The notes under the pieces: generated by a model
What the model saw: only the letters and a program-made list of their open reading frames with translations
Databases searched by the model: none
Told to the model about the DNA's origin: nothing
Program-made: the position numbers and the translations under genes
Shown: in pieces, positions 23,019-30,454 of the stretch
How positions within the stretch are numbered: position 1 is the first letter of the stretch
Layout: every line of letters starts with the position of its first letter
NCBI GenBank assembly: GCA_964555935.1
Contig: CAZKUN010000096.1
Span: 1-30,454, forward strand
Direction of reading: 5' to 3'
DNA from: CAZKUN01 sp964555935
Lineage (GTDB): Bacteria; Armatimonadota; Zipacnadia; Zipacnadales; VGFC01
Length of the DNA stretch: 30,454 nucleotides

Positions 23019-24581
23019 GTGCTACTGACTCTCAGCCTGTTGGCCGCCGGCGGCGCGCCGGTCGATTCCGGGTCGCGCATCACGGAGGAGAACGGCGCGT
23101 GGACGCTCACGCTCAACGAGCAACCGTTTCTGGTGCTGGGCGCCCAGTGCGATATCTGGCGCAGCACGCGCCAGGATGAGGCCACGCTGGAATTCCTGGA
23201 CGGCTACCGCGACATGAACGCGACAGCCGTCGGCCTCGGCATCCCGTGGTCGCGCGTCGAGCCCGAGAAGGACGTCTACGACTTCGCGTTCATCGACTGG
23301 TTCACGCGCGAGGCCGAGAGCCGCGGGCTGAAGGTCGTGCTGCACCTGTTCTCAACGAACGTCTGCGGCAAGATATACGAGGCCTACCAGGGCGGGATCT
23401 ACCCTCAATACGCGCCGACCTATATGATCGAAGCGCCCGAGACATATCAGCGGATGGACCTTGGCGACGAGGGTCAGTACGCTTATGGCGGCCCGCCGAT
23501 GTGCCCGAATGATCCGGATACGCTGGCGCGCGAGGCGAAGCACGTCCGAGCGGTTGCGGAGCATCTGCGGGATGCGGACGCGGATCGGACCGTCATCATG
23601 GTGCAACTCAACAACGAGTTCTACTACCAGCAGTGGATCGAGGCGCCGGGCGACCCGGCCAAGGTGCGGTGCCGGTGCGAGTATTGCGAGGCGAAGTACG
23701 ACGGCGAGCCGGAGGCGCGCTTCATGTTCGCCAGCCTCGCCGAATACGCCGCCGGCGTGAGCCGCGCGTTCAGCGATGTCTATGACATCCCACTGTACGT
23801 CAACTCGCCGTGGTGGCCGACGTGGGTGATTGAGCTATTCCTCGAAAGGTGCCCGGAGATTGACCTCGTCGGCATCGACGGCGTGTTCACTCCGCGGGAG
23901 CCGAACCAGCTCTCGCAAGGGCAACTCGGGCGCAACATCCCGTTCGCGTCGGAGTGCCCTACCGAAAACGCGGAGACGAGGCGCAACCTGGGAGTCCTAC
24001 CGTATTACGTGCTGCTTCGCAGACAGGGAATCGGCAATCTGCTCTGGGACGCGGGGCCGGACACGATGGTGCGGAATGAGGAAACGCGCGCGCGATACGG
24101 AGCCGCGCTCTACCCTCTCAAGCACGCGATGGCGCCGATTGCCCGAGCGCGAGGAACGGAGCGGATGGTGGGGTGGTTTGCGTTGGAGCATCGCGAGGCG
24201 CCGGGCGCGGAACGGGACGTGTTCGGCAATGAGACGGGACGCGCGCTGCAGCCGGAGAGCGTGGCCGACAAGCTCTACCTGCGCAAGGGCGACGTCGAGC
24301 GCGAGATCGACGGGTCGGTCTTCACATGCCAACTGGCCGGCTCGCAGATCACGGTGAGCGATTCGGTAGCCGGCGTGATCGTTGACTTGCCTGGACACGG
24401 CATCGTGGTGGCGACTTCGGGCGGCACGCTCGCGATCAAGGGAGCCGAGAACCTGGTCGCCGAAGTTGGGCGGTTCGAGGGAGATGTGTGGATCTCGGAA
24501 GGAGAGCTGCGCGTGGAGGAGGCCGGCGACACATCATTCATCGAGGCGCGCGAGCCGGTGGTGATACTCCTCGAGCGCTAA
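23019..24581 (+). CDS. Clan-A glycoside hydrolase (GH35/GH42-like)
   Basis: 520 residues from GTG 23019, supported by GGGAGG five bases upstream. The hydrophobic N-terminus (MLLTLSLLAAGGAP) is a short signal peptide or anchor. A (beta/alpha)8 barrel follows: FLVLGAQCDIWR, then LGIPWSRVEPEKDVYDFAFIDWFTREAESRGLKV split over strands two and three, the acid/base motif VQLNNE (Glu200), and a candidate nucleophile Glu312 in PFASECPTEN. CRCEYC (218-223) resembles metal-binding cysteines seen in GH42-type enzymes. The last 120 residues form a beta-rich accessory domain. Beta-galactosidase-like activity is the default guess; the real glycan is unknown. Divergent from the esterase. Confidence 0.75.
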   Translation: MLLTLSLLAAGGAPVDSGSRITEENGAWTLTLNEQPFLVLGAQCDIWRSTRQDEATLEFLDGYRDMNATAVGLGIPWSRVEPEKDVYDFAFIDWFTREAESRGLKVVLHLFSTNVCGKIYEAYQGGIYPQYAPTYMIEAPETYQRMDLGDEGQYAYGGPPMCPNDPDTLAREAKHVRAVAEHLRDADADRTVIMVQLNNEFYYQQWIEAPGDPAKVRCRCEYCEAKYDGEPEARFMFASLAEYAAGVSRAFSDVYDIPLYVNSPWWPTWVIELFLERCPEIDLVGIDGVFTPREPNQLSQGQLGRNIPFASECPTENAETRRNLGVLPYYVLLRRQGIGNLLWDAGPDTMVRNEETRARYGAALYPLKHAMAPIARARGTERMVGWFALEHREAPGAERDVFGNETGRALQPESVADKLYLRKGDVEREIDGSVFTCQLAGSQITVSDSVAGVIVDLPGHGIVVATSGGTLAIKGAENLVAEVGRFEGDVWISEGELRVEEAGDTSFIEAREPVVILLER

Positions 24582-24585
24582 CGCA

Positions 24586-24616
24586 GAAGAGCCGCCCCAT
24601 GTCGAGGCGGCTCTTC
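24586..24616. terminator. Bidirectional hairpin terminator between convergent genes
   Basis: GAAGAGCCGCC, nine-base loop, GGCGGCTCTTC: a perfect 11-bp stem starting five bases after the glycoside hydrolase stop and 30 bases from the convergent stop at 24646. There is no long T-run, but position and stem strength fit termination on both strands. Confidence 0.65.
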
Positions 24617-24645
24617 GTGGTCGCATTCGCCAACTCCGCTGGGAG

Positions 24646-25302
24646 CTACTCGGCGATGGTGTATTCCGTCAATTGGCTGATGGTTGGGTCGCCTTCGCCG
24701 CGGCGGCTCGGACGCTCCGTCTGCACCGCGCCGACGCCCTTGGCGTACCAGGTAGTGGTCACGCGGTCGCCGCGACCGGACTTGCTGGTGGTGACGACCT
24801 TGAGGCAGTCCTCGAAGGTGCCCGCGGGAACCGTAACGGCCTCGACGGCCTCGATCTTGATGACCTGGGTGATTTCAAACTCATTTTCGCCGAACTTGAT
24901 CTTTGTCGTGGCTTCGCTCTCCGCACCTACCGTCAGAGTACCAGGGAACTCCACGGCCGGGTTATACAGCATCGTCCTCAACTCGGCGTCTTCGCCGCGA
25001 CCACGGAACATCATGCCGTAGATGGTGTAAGCATCGGCGGTGACGAGTTCGAGAGTACCGCGACGCGCGACGCCCTCGGCGTCCTTGGTCATGGCCATCG
25101 GCACCTGCAGTTCACCGACTTCCATCTCGCCGGTAATCTCGATGGTGGACGTGCGCGGGTTCTCACCCGTTGTCGTCATCGTCCATGTGGAGCCGGTCGT
25201 TTGGGGCATGTAGTCTGCGAGGGAATAGTCCTGAGCCTGCGATACGACGACAACGCTCGACAGCAGCGCAACACAGCACAGCGCGATCAGTAGACGCCTC
25301 AT
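24646..25302 (-). CDS. Small secreted protein of unknown function
   Basis: 218 residues from ATG 25302, chosen for GGGAGGAG just upstream and the immediate signal peptide (MRRLLIALCCVALLSSVVVV, cleavage near SQAQ). The mature protein is beta-rich: GSTWTMTTTGENP, then AVTVPAGTFEDCLKV and TTTWYAKGVGAVQTE. These two last blocks are common in secreted bacterial proteins with a lipocalin-like or DUF3108-like barrel, where they surround a conserved Cys. I cannot assign a function. It lies 68 bases downstream of the SMP-30 gene on the same strand, probably the last gene of a three-gene unit with the heparinase-like lyase. Confidence 0.75.
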   Translation of the reverse strand: MRRLLIALCCVALLSSVVVVSQAQDYSLADYMPQTTGSTWTMTTTGENPRTSTIEITGEMEVGELQVPMAMTKDAEGVARRGTLELVTADAYTIYGMMFRGRGEDAELRTMLYNPAVEFPGTLTVGAESEATTKIKFGENEFEITQVIKIEAVEAVTVPAGTFEDCLKVVTTSKSGRGDRVTTTWYAKGVGAVQTERPSRRGEGDPTISQLTEYTIAE

Positions 25303-25370
25303 ATAGTCTCCTCCCAGTCGTTCACTGCGGGGTTTGCTGGGCCCGTAGACGATACGCGCCCGCGCATTGT

Positions 25371-26252
25371 TCACTGGCTGCCGACTCCGGCGACGCGCGT
25401 GCGGATCGAATAGAGCCCTTTGCCGGCGGTGATGAAGAGCGTGTTGCGATCCGGTCCGCCGAAGCAGACATTCGCGGTCCAGCCCTCGGGGACCTCGATG
25501 TGGTCGATCTGCTCGCCGGCGGAGCTGAGCACGGTGACTCCTTTGCCCGTGAGGTAGAGATTCCCCTCGTCATCGAGCGTGACGCCATCAGAACCCATCT
25601 CGCAGAGGAGCGCCTTCCCCGCGAGCGTGCCATCGCCATGGATGTCGTAGCCATAGGTCTTCCGCGCGCCGATGTCGGCGACGTAGAGCTTCTTCCCGTC
25701 GGGCGTTCCGATGAGGCCGTTGGGTTGCGTGAGGTCATCAGCGACGCGGACCAGATCGCCGCCCGGCGCCCGGTAGTACACGCATTGGCCGTCCTGCTCG
25801 GAGTCGCCACGCGTCCAGTAGGGCCGCTTGTAGAGCGGATCGGTGAAGTAGACGCCGCCACCGGGCGCGACCCAGACATCGTTCGGCCCGTTGAGGAGTT
25901 TCCCCTCGAAGGCGCTGACGACAACGGTCACGTCGCCGCCGGGAGCGATGCGCCAGAGTTCGTTCTTCTCATCGGCGCATGCCCAGAGATTGCCGTCCGC
26001 GTCGAAGCAGAGGCCATTGGACCGGCCGCAGGGCTGCATGAACGTCGATAGCTCGCCATCGAGGCTCCAAACGAGGATGCGGTCGTTCGGCTGATCGGTG
26101 AAGTAGACATTGCCCTCGGCATCCGCCGCTGGCCCCTCCGTGAAGGAGAAGCCATCGGCGAGGAGCTGGAGTTCAGCGCCCGGCGCGACGATGGTGTCCT
26201 GGGCGGGGGCGGCGACAGGAATCAGCAGGGACATGAGCAGACAACAGGTCAT
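25371..26252 (-). CDS. Secreted SMP-30/gluconolactonase family protein
   Basis: 293 residues with a signal peptide (cleavage near APAQ, residue 18). It is a six-bladed propeller of the SMP-30/gluconolactonase/LRE family: FTEGPA supplies Glu39 as metal ligand, SNGLCFDADGNLW, LNGPNDVWVA (Asn124), LTQPNGLIG and GSDGVTLDDEGNLY carry the further Asn and Asp ligands and the catalytic Asp. Usual activity is hydrolysis of aldonolactones, in keeping with sugar-acid metabolism next to uronate lyases; periplasmic here because of the signal peptide. GGAGGAG is upstream of the ATG. It lies between the second lyase and the small secreted protein, all on the minus strand. Confidence 0.88.
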   Translation of the reverse strand: MTCCLLMSLLIPVAAPAQDTIVAPGAELQLLADGFSFTEGPAADAEGNVYFTDQPNDRILVWSLDGELSTFMQPCGRSNGLCFDADGNLWACADEKNELWRIAPGGDVTVVVSAFEGKLLNGPNDVWVAPGGGVYFTDPLYKRPYWTRGDSEQDGQCVYYRAPGGDLVRVADDLTQPNGLIGTPDGKKLYVADIGARKTYGYDIHGDGTLAGKALLCEMGSDGVTLDDEGNLYLTGKGVTVLSSAGEQIDHIEVPEGWTANVCFGGPDRNTLFITAGKGLYSIRTRVAGVGSQ

Positions 26253-26288
26253 CGGGCGGCTCCTCCATCGGATCGGTCCGGGAACGAC

Positions 26289-26415
26289 GTCGGATCTGGA
26301 GATCCGACCTACGACGGCAAACGGCGTCGAAGCTAGAGCTTCGACCTACGAGGGCAGGAGGACGGCGTCGTGGAAACTCAGACTACGAGTTTCCCTGGAG
26401 ATCCGACCTACGGGT
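26289..26415. repeat. Composite block of variable-stem hairpins
   Basis: GTCGGATC/GATCCGAC with tail CTACGACGGC (26289-26308), GTCGAAGCT/AGCTTCGAC with tail CTACGAGGGC (26326-26345), GGAAACTC/GAGTTTCC (26372-26394), then an orphan right half CTGGAGATCCGACCTACGGG (26395-26414) lacking its left arm. It fills most of the 176-base gap between the lyase and SMP-30 genes. The orphan half points to recombination or insertion within a copy. Confidence 0.75.
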
Positions 26416-26428
26416 ACTGAAGCCGTCC

Positions 26429-28579
26429 CTACTCGGCGGAGGCCAGAATCCCCACCTGAGGCGTCACGTCAGTCGCGAAGTCGCGGGCCAGCACTTCATT
26501 GCCGCCGTCGGTGAGGGAGACGCTTCCTGAGAGATCTCCCGCCGTTGCGAACATGACCGTCCACTCGCGCTCGCCGGACGTGAGCTTGACGCCAGCGCCG
26601 TCGCCGTCGCGGATGAGTTCGGTCGCGTCCATCGCGTCGAGAGACTCGTCGCCAACCTGGATGACGTGCAAGAAGAGGTCATCGGCGCTCGCCTCGGTCG
26701 GAGAGACCTCAACGCGCCATTGCCCCATCATCGCGAGGGCTTCGGGCTTGAGGTCGCCGCTGTCGATATCCCAGTTCTCGCCCGCCGCGAGGAACTCATT
26801 GCCCGGGCCGCCGACAGGGGTGAGGGTGGCGCTCTCGGGCAGGAGCGTGCGGCAGAACATGCGCCCTCCCGAATGGTCGGCGCGGACGACGTCGCCGTCG
26901 ATGACCGGCTCGTAGGCGGTGTGGAGCAGCCAGTCTTTCTTGTACTCGGGCTTCGTCGTCGAGACGCGGTCGAAGACGACGAAGTGGTTGGGCATCAGGA
27001 AGACGTACTGGCGGGTGACGAGGCTCGCCTTCTCCCCCAGGTCAGCGTCGCCGTGCTTGTAGCATTCGGTGGCATCCCCGGCGACGTAGACAAATTGATC
27101 GTTGGTCTCAAAGGCCTCCACCACGGAGCCCAGTTGCTTGTGTTGCCCGCCATGGCACCCCTCGACCGAACCGCCCCAGTAATTGGCCGGCGGCTCGCCG
27201 GGCTGGTGGATGATGACGCAGTTGTGGGCGACGGTTTGGGCGTAGTAGTTGCAGAGGTGCTGGCCGTTCTCGGCCTCCTTGTAGCGGGTGCCGGAGTCGA
27301 GGGCGAGATGGCCGCCGCGGTAGATGACGAAGTTCAACGCGTCAAAGTGCTTGTGCTGGGCGAGGATGCCGCCGACTGTGAAGAGCGAGTAGGTGTCGTC
27401 CGGACCGCTGCCCGAGCGCATGAAGATCTGGCCCATGTTGTCGAAATGGCGGGCGTGTGGGAGGCTATCGGGCGCAAGCGCGGGCGGCGCGCTCTCGGCA
27501 TCGGCGAGCAAGAACGGGTAGATGAACCAGGTGCTCGAATAGCGCTGCTGAGATTCGGGAACTATCTCCTGGAGGTGACGGCCGAGCGCGGCGGCGTCGG
27601 GTAGCTGGGTCCCGTAGAGATGGCGGATGTTGGCCATGTGGGTGTAGAGCTGCCAAGATGGGACCTGGTTGTGCTGGTGGGGCGTGTCGCCGTAGCCGAA
27701 CTCAAGTGGCTGGCCGCCGGTCTCGATCCAGTTCCAGATGACGTAATTCGCGAGCCACGCGCTGTGAGGCCAGTCGGGAGCGATGTTCTCGCCCGTGGCG
27801 CTCAGCCAAGTGTAGAAGAAGTTCTGTTCGCTCCAGGGGTAGGCGCCAAAGGCGTAGCCAAGCGTGGGCGACGCCGATCCGCCATCGTCGCCGCAGGCCT
27901 TCTTGCGGTGCTCGAGGAGCTTGACGTTCTCGTCATAGCCCCACGCGAACCACTCGTTCACCAGCGTCTCCTCGATGCCCGTCCCGTAGGCGGTGCAGCC
28001 GACGAACCACTTGCAGTTGTTGACGCCGTAGTGCCCGGTGGTGTACCCGCTGTGGTTCTCGCGGTTGATCCGCGGCTGGGCGGTGTAGACGCTCTGCAGA
28101 ACCTGAACGAGGCGGGACATAGTCTCCTCGCGCTCCGCCGGGGTGAGGTCGTTGTAGAGCCAATCCCACGCCATGGTGGCGTGGACGCGGGATGTGGAGT
28201 ACCAGTTGACGGACTTCTTCTCCTCGAAGCACTGCTCGTAGAACGAGAGGCTGAGATCGAGGAGCGTCTTGGCGAGGGCAAGATACTCGGGGTTCTCGGT
28301 CATGAGATAGGCGAAGGCGGCCTCGGCGGCGGCGGGCCCGTATTCCTTGACCTCAGACCCCGCGTCGACGGTGCCGAGGAGCTTGTCCACCCGCGCCTTC
28401 CGGGCGTCCCACCACTCGCGTTCCTCATTCAGAGCGCGGGCTTTCACCGCGCCGAAGGTGTCTGCATTGAAGAACAGCCTCGGGTGATCGGGTCGGATGT
28501 CATTGACCCACTCGGGCAGGTCCTGAGCCGTGGCGGAAACGGCCAGCGCGACAGTAGCTATTGTGATCGCGAATCTCAT
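26429..28579 (-). CDS. Secreted heparinase II/III-like polysaccharide lyase
   Basis: 716 residues from ATG 28579, with AGAGG seven bases upstream and a signal peptide (MRFAITIATVALAVSATAQ). The frame is open to 28699 but that part is Pro/Arg-rich and unsupported. DHPRLFFN (31-38) is the typical entry of the alpha/alpha toroid. SGYTTGHYGVNN (177-188) is in the region of the catalytic His/Asn. The C-terminal beta-sandwich has AQHKHFDALNFVIYRGG (about 408-423), DSGTRY (428-433) and AHNCVII (451-457), all heparinase II/III motifs. Substrate may be a uronate-rich polymer such as a glycosaminoglycan-like or alginate-like glycan; not decidable. It is unrelated in detail to the fusion at 7310, so the two probably attack different bonds. 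First gene of the minus-strand unit. Confidence 0.88.
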   Translation of the reverse strand: MRFAITIATVALAVSATAQDLPEWVNDIRPDHPRLFFNADTFGAVKARALNEEREWWDARKARVDKLLGTVDAGSEVKEYGPAAAEAAFAYLMTENPEYLALAKTLLDLSLSFYEQCFEEKKSVNWYSTSRVHATMAWDWLYNDLTPAEREETMSRLVQVLQSVYTAQPRINRENHSGYTTGHYGVNNCKWFVGCTAYGTGIEETLVNEWFAWGYDENVKLLEHRKKACGDDGGSASPTLGYAFGAYPWSEQNFFYTWLSATGENIAPDWPHSAWLANYVIWNWIETGGQPLEFGYGDTPHQHNQVPSWQLYTHMANIRHLYGTQLPDAAALGRHLQEIVPESQQRYSSTWFIYPFLLADAESAPPALAPDSLPHARHFDNMGQIFMRSGSGPDDTYSLFTVGGILAQHKHFDALNFVIYRGGHLALDSGTRYKEAENGQHLCNYYAQTVAHNCVIIHQPGEPPANYWGGSVEGCHGGQHKQLGSVVEAFETNDQFVYVAGDATECYKHGDADLGEKASLVTRQYVFLMPNHFVVFDRVSTTKPEYKKDWLLHTAYEPVIDGDVVRADHSGGRMFCRTLLPESATLTPVGGPGNEFLAAGENWDIDSGDLKPEALAMMGQWRVEVSPTEASADDLFLHVIQVGDESLDAMDATELIRDGDGAGVKLTSGEREWTVMFATAGDLSGSVSLTDGGNEVLARDFATDVTPQVGILASAE

Positions 28580-28704
28580 GGCGAGTCCTCTCTGAGGGCG
28601 GCGTGGATGAGGATGCTCCGAAGGGGTGGGAGAGTCCTGCATCGGCAGGGGCGCGAGGCGATTGGCGCGAAGGGCCATGCGCCATAGAGCGGGAGGCAAT
28701 GAAC

Positions 28705-29928
28705 ATGATAGTGAAGGTCATAGGGCTGACGACACTGGCGCTAATGGTCTCACCGGCGATGGCGGGGCCGCTACGCGTGGGCTTTGGGAAGGCCGCGATC
28801 ACGCCGGATGATCCGGGCCAGTTCATCGCCGGCTACGGCTCAAATCGCGTGGCCGAGGGCAACCACGACGACATCTGGGTCCGGGCGATGATGCTCAGCG
28901 ACGGCGAGGACATGCTGGTGCTGCTGGGGATCGATCTGGTCGGGCTGTTCTACCCGGATGCGCGAGAGATCGCCGAGGCGTTCCCCGGGATCCCATCGGA
29001 CAGCATCGTCGTCACCTGCACGCACGTTCACTCCGCGCCGGACACGCTCGGGCTGTGGGGACCGGCGCCGACTACCTCGGGCGTGGACGCGGCGTACCTG
29101 GCGATGGTGAAGCAGCGGGCGAGAGAGGCGATCATTGAGGCCGGGCGGAGCATGGCCCCATGCAAGCTCAGATTCGCCACTGCGGCCGCCCCCGAGAAGA
29201 CGGGCTACAACGCTCGCGAGCGCGACTTGCTCGACCGCGAGATCAGCATCATGCAGGCGGTGACGCCGGGGGGCGAGGCGATCTGCACGCTCGTGAACTA
29301 CGCGTGTCACCCCGAGGTGCTGACGACGGAGAGCAAGCTGGTCACGTCGGATTTCGTTCACTACCTGCGCGAGGAGATGCAGGCGAGCGGCGCGGGTGAG
29401 GTGCTGTTCATCAACGGCGCGCTCGGCGGGATGGTGACGCCGGAGGTGGATGAGAACTCATTCGAGGAGGCGGAGCGGATTGGGAAGGCGCTGGGCAGCG
29501 CGGCGCTCGGGGCGATGGAGAGCATGACGGAGGTTGAGGACGCGGACATCGAGATTGCCCGCGCGACCTTCGAGTTGCCGTTCGACAATCCGCGACTGGC
29601 GATGGCGGCGGAGATTGGACTGATCCAGCGCAAGCCGAGCGAAGGCGGTACGGTCACGACGACGGTGGTTGCGGGGCGGATCGGCCCGGCGCAGTTTGCC
29701 ACCATGCCCGGCGAGGCGTTGCCTACGGTGGGCCTCGCGGTGAAGGGGCTGATGAACGCGGAGCATCGGTTCTTCTTCGGGCTGGCCGACGATGAGCTGG
29801 GGTATCTGCTCCACGCGGAGGCGGTGGATAACGAGATGTACGACTACGAGCAGAGCATGTCGGTGAACAAGGCTGCCGTCCCGCTGCTTATGGAGCAGTT
29901 GAGGCCGCTGATCGAGGGGATAGAGTAG
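28705..29928 (+). CDS. Secreted neutral/alkaline ceramidase-like hydrolase
   Basis: 407 residues. ATG 28705 is preferred over ATG 28699 because GGGAGG (28691-28696) then has eight-base spacing. The signal peptide is MIVKVIGLTTLALMVSPAMA. VGFGKAAITPDDPGQFIAGYG begins the neutral/alkaline non-lysosomal ceramidase N-terminal domain, THVHSAPDT (106-114) holds the zinc-binding His pair, and NYACHPEVLT and FINGALGG are later family blocks. It is shorter than full ceramidases (about 650 residues) and lacks the C-terminal immunoglobulin-like domain, as do many bacterial relatives whose substrates are not known to be ceramides. Divergent from the lyase gene, with 125 bases between; no clear promoter seen. 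Confidence 0.88.
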   Translation: MIVKVIGLTTLALMVSPAMAGPLRVGFGKAAITPDDPGQFIAGYGSNRVAEGNHDDIWVRAMMLSDGEDMLVLLGIDLVGLFYPDAREIAEAFPGIPSDSIVVTCTHVHSAPDTLGLWGPAPTTSGVDAAYLAMVKQRAREAIIEAGRSMAPCKLRFATAAAPEKTGYNARERDLLDREISIMQAVTPGGEAICTLVNYACHPEVLTTESKLVTSDFVHYLREEMQASGAGEVLFINGALGGMVTPEVDENSFEEAERIGKALGSAALGAMESMTEVEDADIEIARATFELPFDNPRLAMAAEIGLIQRKPSEGGTVTTTVVAGRIGPAQFATMPGEALPTVGLAVKGLMNAEHRFFFGLADDELGYLLHAEAVDNEMYDYEQSMSVNKAAVPLLMEQLRPLIEGIE

Positions 29929-29943
29929 ACGCACGCAGGAGAA

Positions 29944-29968
29944 AGCCCCCCCGCTGGGCGGGAGGGCT
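29944..29968 (+). terminator. Hairpin terminator after the ceramidase-like gene
   Basis: AGCCCCCCCG, loop CTGGG, CGGGAGGGCT (9 of 10 paired), 15 bases past the stop. It is preceded by GAAA but followed by no T-run. The stretch to 30126 holds nothing else I can support. Confidence 0.6.
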
Positions 29969-30126
29969 CTGCAATTGCGAGCTGGCGTGCGGATTCGTCA
30001 CTGTGTAATAGGGCTCCGAAAGTAGAAATGTGTCCGCCATGCAGGAATCCTAGCCATTGGCGTAGTAGATCACGCTAGCAGTACGCCTGTCCGCTCACTT
30101 GTCGTATCGAAAGGGAGTGCCCCAGC

Positions 30127-30454
30127 ATGCCTCAGTACGACAAGCTCTTCCGATTCAAGAACCGCACGGGGTTCCAGCCAGACCCACTTGTTCGCAACGA
30201 TGAATGCCCTTGAGGTGTTCACGGGGTTCTACGAGAACGCCACGTACTGCCCGTGGCCCATGCCCCCAGACAGGAGCTTCGACGTCACCGGCACGAAGAG
30301 CACGCTGCACTACAACGACGGCGGCCCGATAGCGCATCTGCAACGCGTCCGCGTCGGCTGGAACACGGCCAGTCACTCCTGCCGCCTGAGCGGGATGTGT
30401 TGGGGTCCAAATGCCAATGGCATTCCCATCACCAAAGCGTCTGAGTACGGGACA
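30127..30454 (+). CDS. Partial gene at the window edge with an internal frame break
   Basis: ATG 30127, with GGGAG nine bases upstream, opens MPQYDKLFRFKNRTG and stops after 28 codons. One base later in frame, protein-like sequence continues to the window end (QTHLFATMNALEVFTGFYEN, then FDVTGTKSTLHYNDGGPIAHL and GMCWGPNANGIPITK). Skipping one base in the GGGG run near 30169-30172 would join them. The joined protein resembles secreted or structural proteins with an F-KN-TG opening and a WT-N-G close, but I cannot name a family. Either a sequencing slip in the G-run or a true frameshift. Without the shift, an independent start at ATG 30200 is possible. Confidence 0.5.

Noticed and set aside
27620..28687. 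355-residue plus-strand frame, and 26666-27604, opposite the second lyase gene
   Set aside because: Both are shadows of a gene with clear heparinase motifs; long antisense frames are expected at this GC content.
1..30454. tRNA, rRNA, riboswitch or prophage/transposase genes
   Set aside because: I looked for T-arm motifs, conserved rRNA segments and integrase or transposase motifs and found none I could support.

Overview
This is a GC-rich bacterial window, apparently a metagenomic scaffold, since it carries a 10-N gap at 21140-21149. AGGAGG-type ribosome sites are common, GTG and TTG starts occur, and most predicted proteins have a signal peptide. No rRNA, tRNA or marker gene fixes the taxonomy. 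The many secreted glycan- and lipid-active enzymes plus abundant small hairpin repeats suggest an uncultured heterotroph of the Planctomycetota, Armatimonadota or Hydrogenedentota kind. That placement is inference.

Layout. 1-2650, minus strand: the start of a proteasome-like Ntn hydrolase behind a near-consensus sigma-70 promoter, and a TetR regulator followed by a nitronate monooxygenase-like flavoenzyme. 2676-5329: a perfect palindromic operator upstream of tetR, then a divergent STAND-type ATPase. 5330-6370: about 1 kb of repeats holding a small helical ORF, a decayed copy of part of it, a 69-nt hairpin element and a three-copy 111-bp tandem array. 6371-10645, minus: a secreted beta-propeller and a very large esterase-heparinase fusion. 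11063-19416, plus: a run of six genes (S1/P1-type nuclease or phospholipase C, sugar isomerase, zincin-like protein, beta-propeller, DUF885 hydrolase, NAD-dependent epimerase). 19519-22933, minus: sulfatase and secreted esterase (interrupted by the N gap). 23019-24581, plus: a clan-A glycoside hydrolase. 24646-28579, minus: a small secreted protein, an SMP-30 lactonase and a second heparinase-like lyase. 28705-29928, plus: a neutral-ceramidase-like protein. The 3' edge holds a partial, frame-broken gene.

Two polysaccharide lyase-like proteins, a sulfatase, a glycoside hydrolase, an SMP-30 lactonase, a TIM-barrel isomerase, an epimerase and several esterases together suggest breakdown of a sulfated or uronate-containing glycan and perhaps of lipids. 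No transporter or SusC/D pair is present, so this is not a classical polysaccharide utilization locus.

The most unusual layer is the repeats. More than twenty short hairpins have stems that differ between copies yet stay self-complementary, usually with a short purine-rich loop and a tail resembling CTACGACGG. They lie between genes, supply one stop codon and one Shine-Dalgarno sequence, and two sit in frame inside a coding region. A second family (GTGTCAGACAC hairpins) and a third (GGGACAGCT hairpin) coexist with them. The proteins also show a strong excess of C-terminal glutamate, and TAG is the commonest stop codon.
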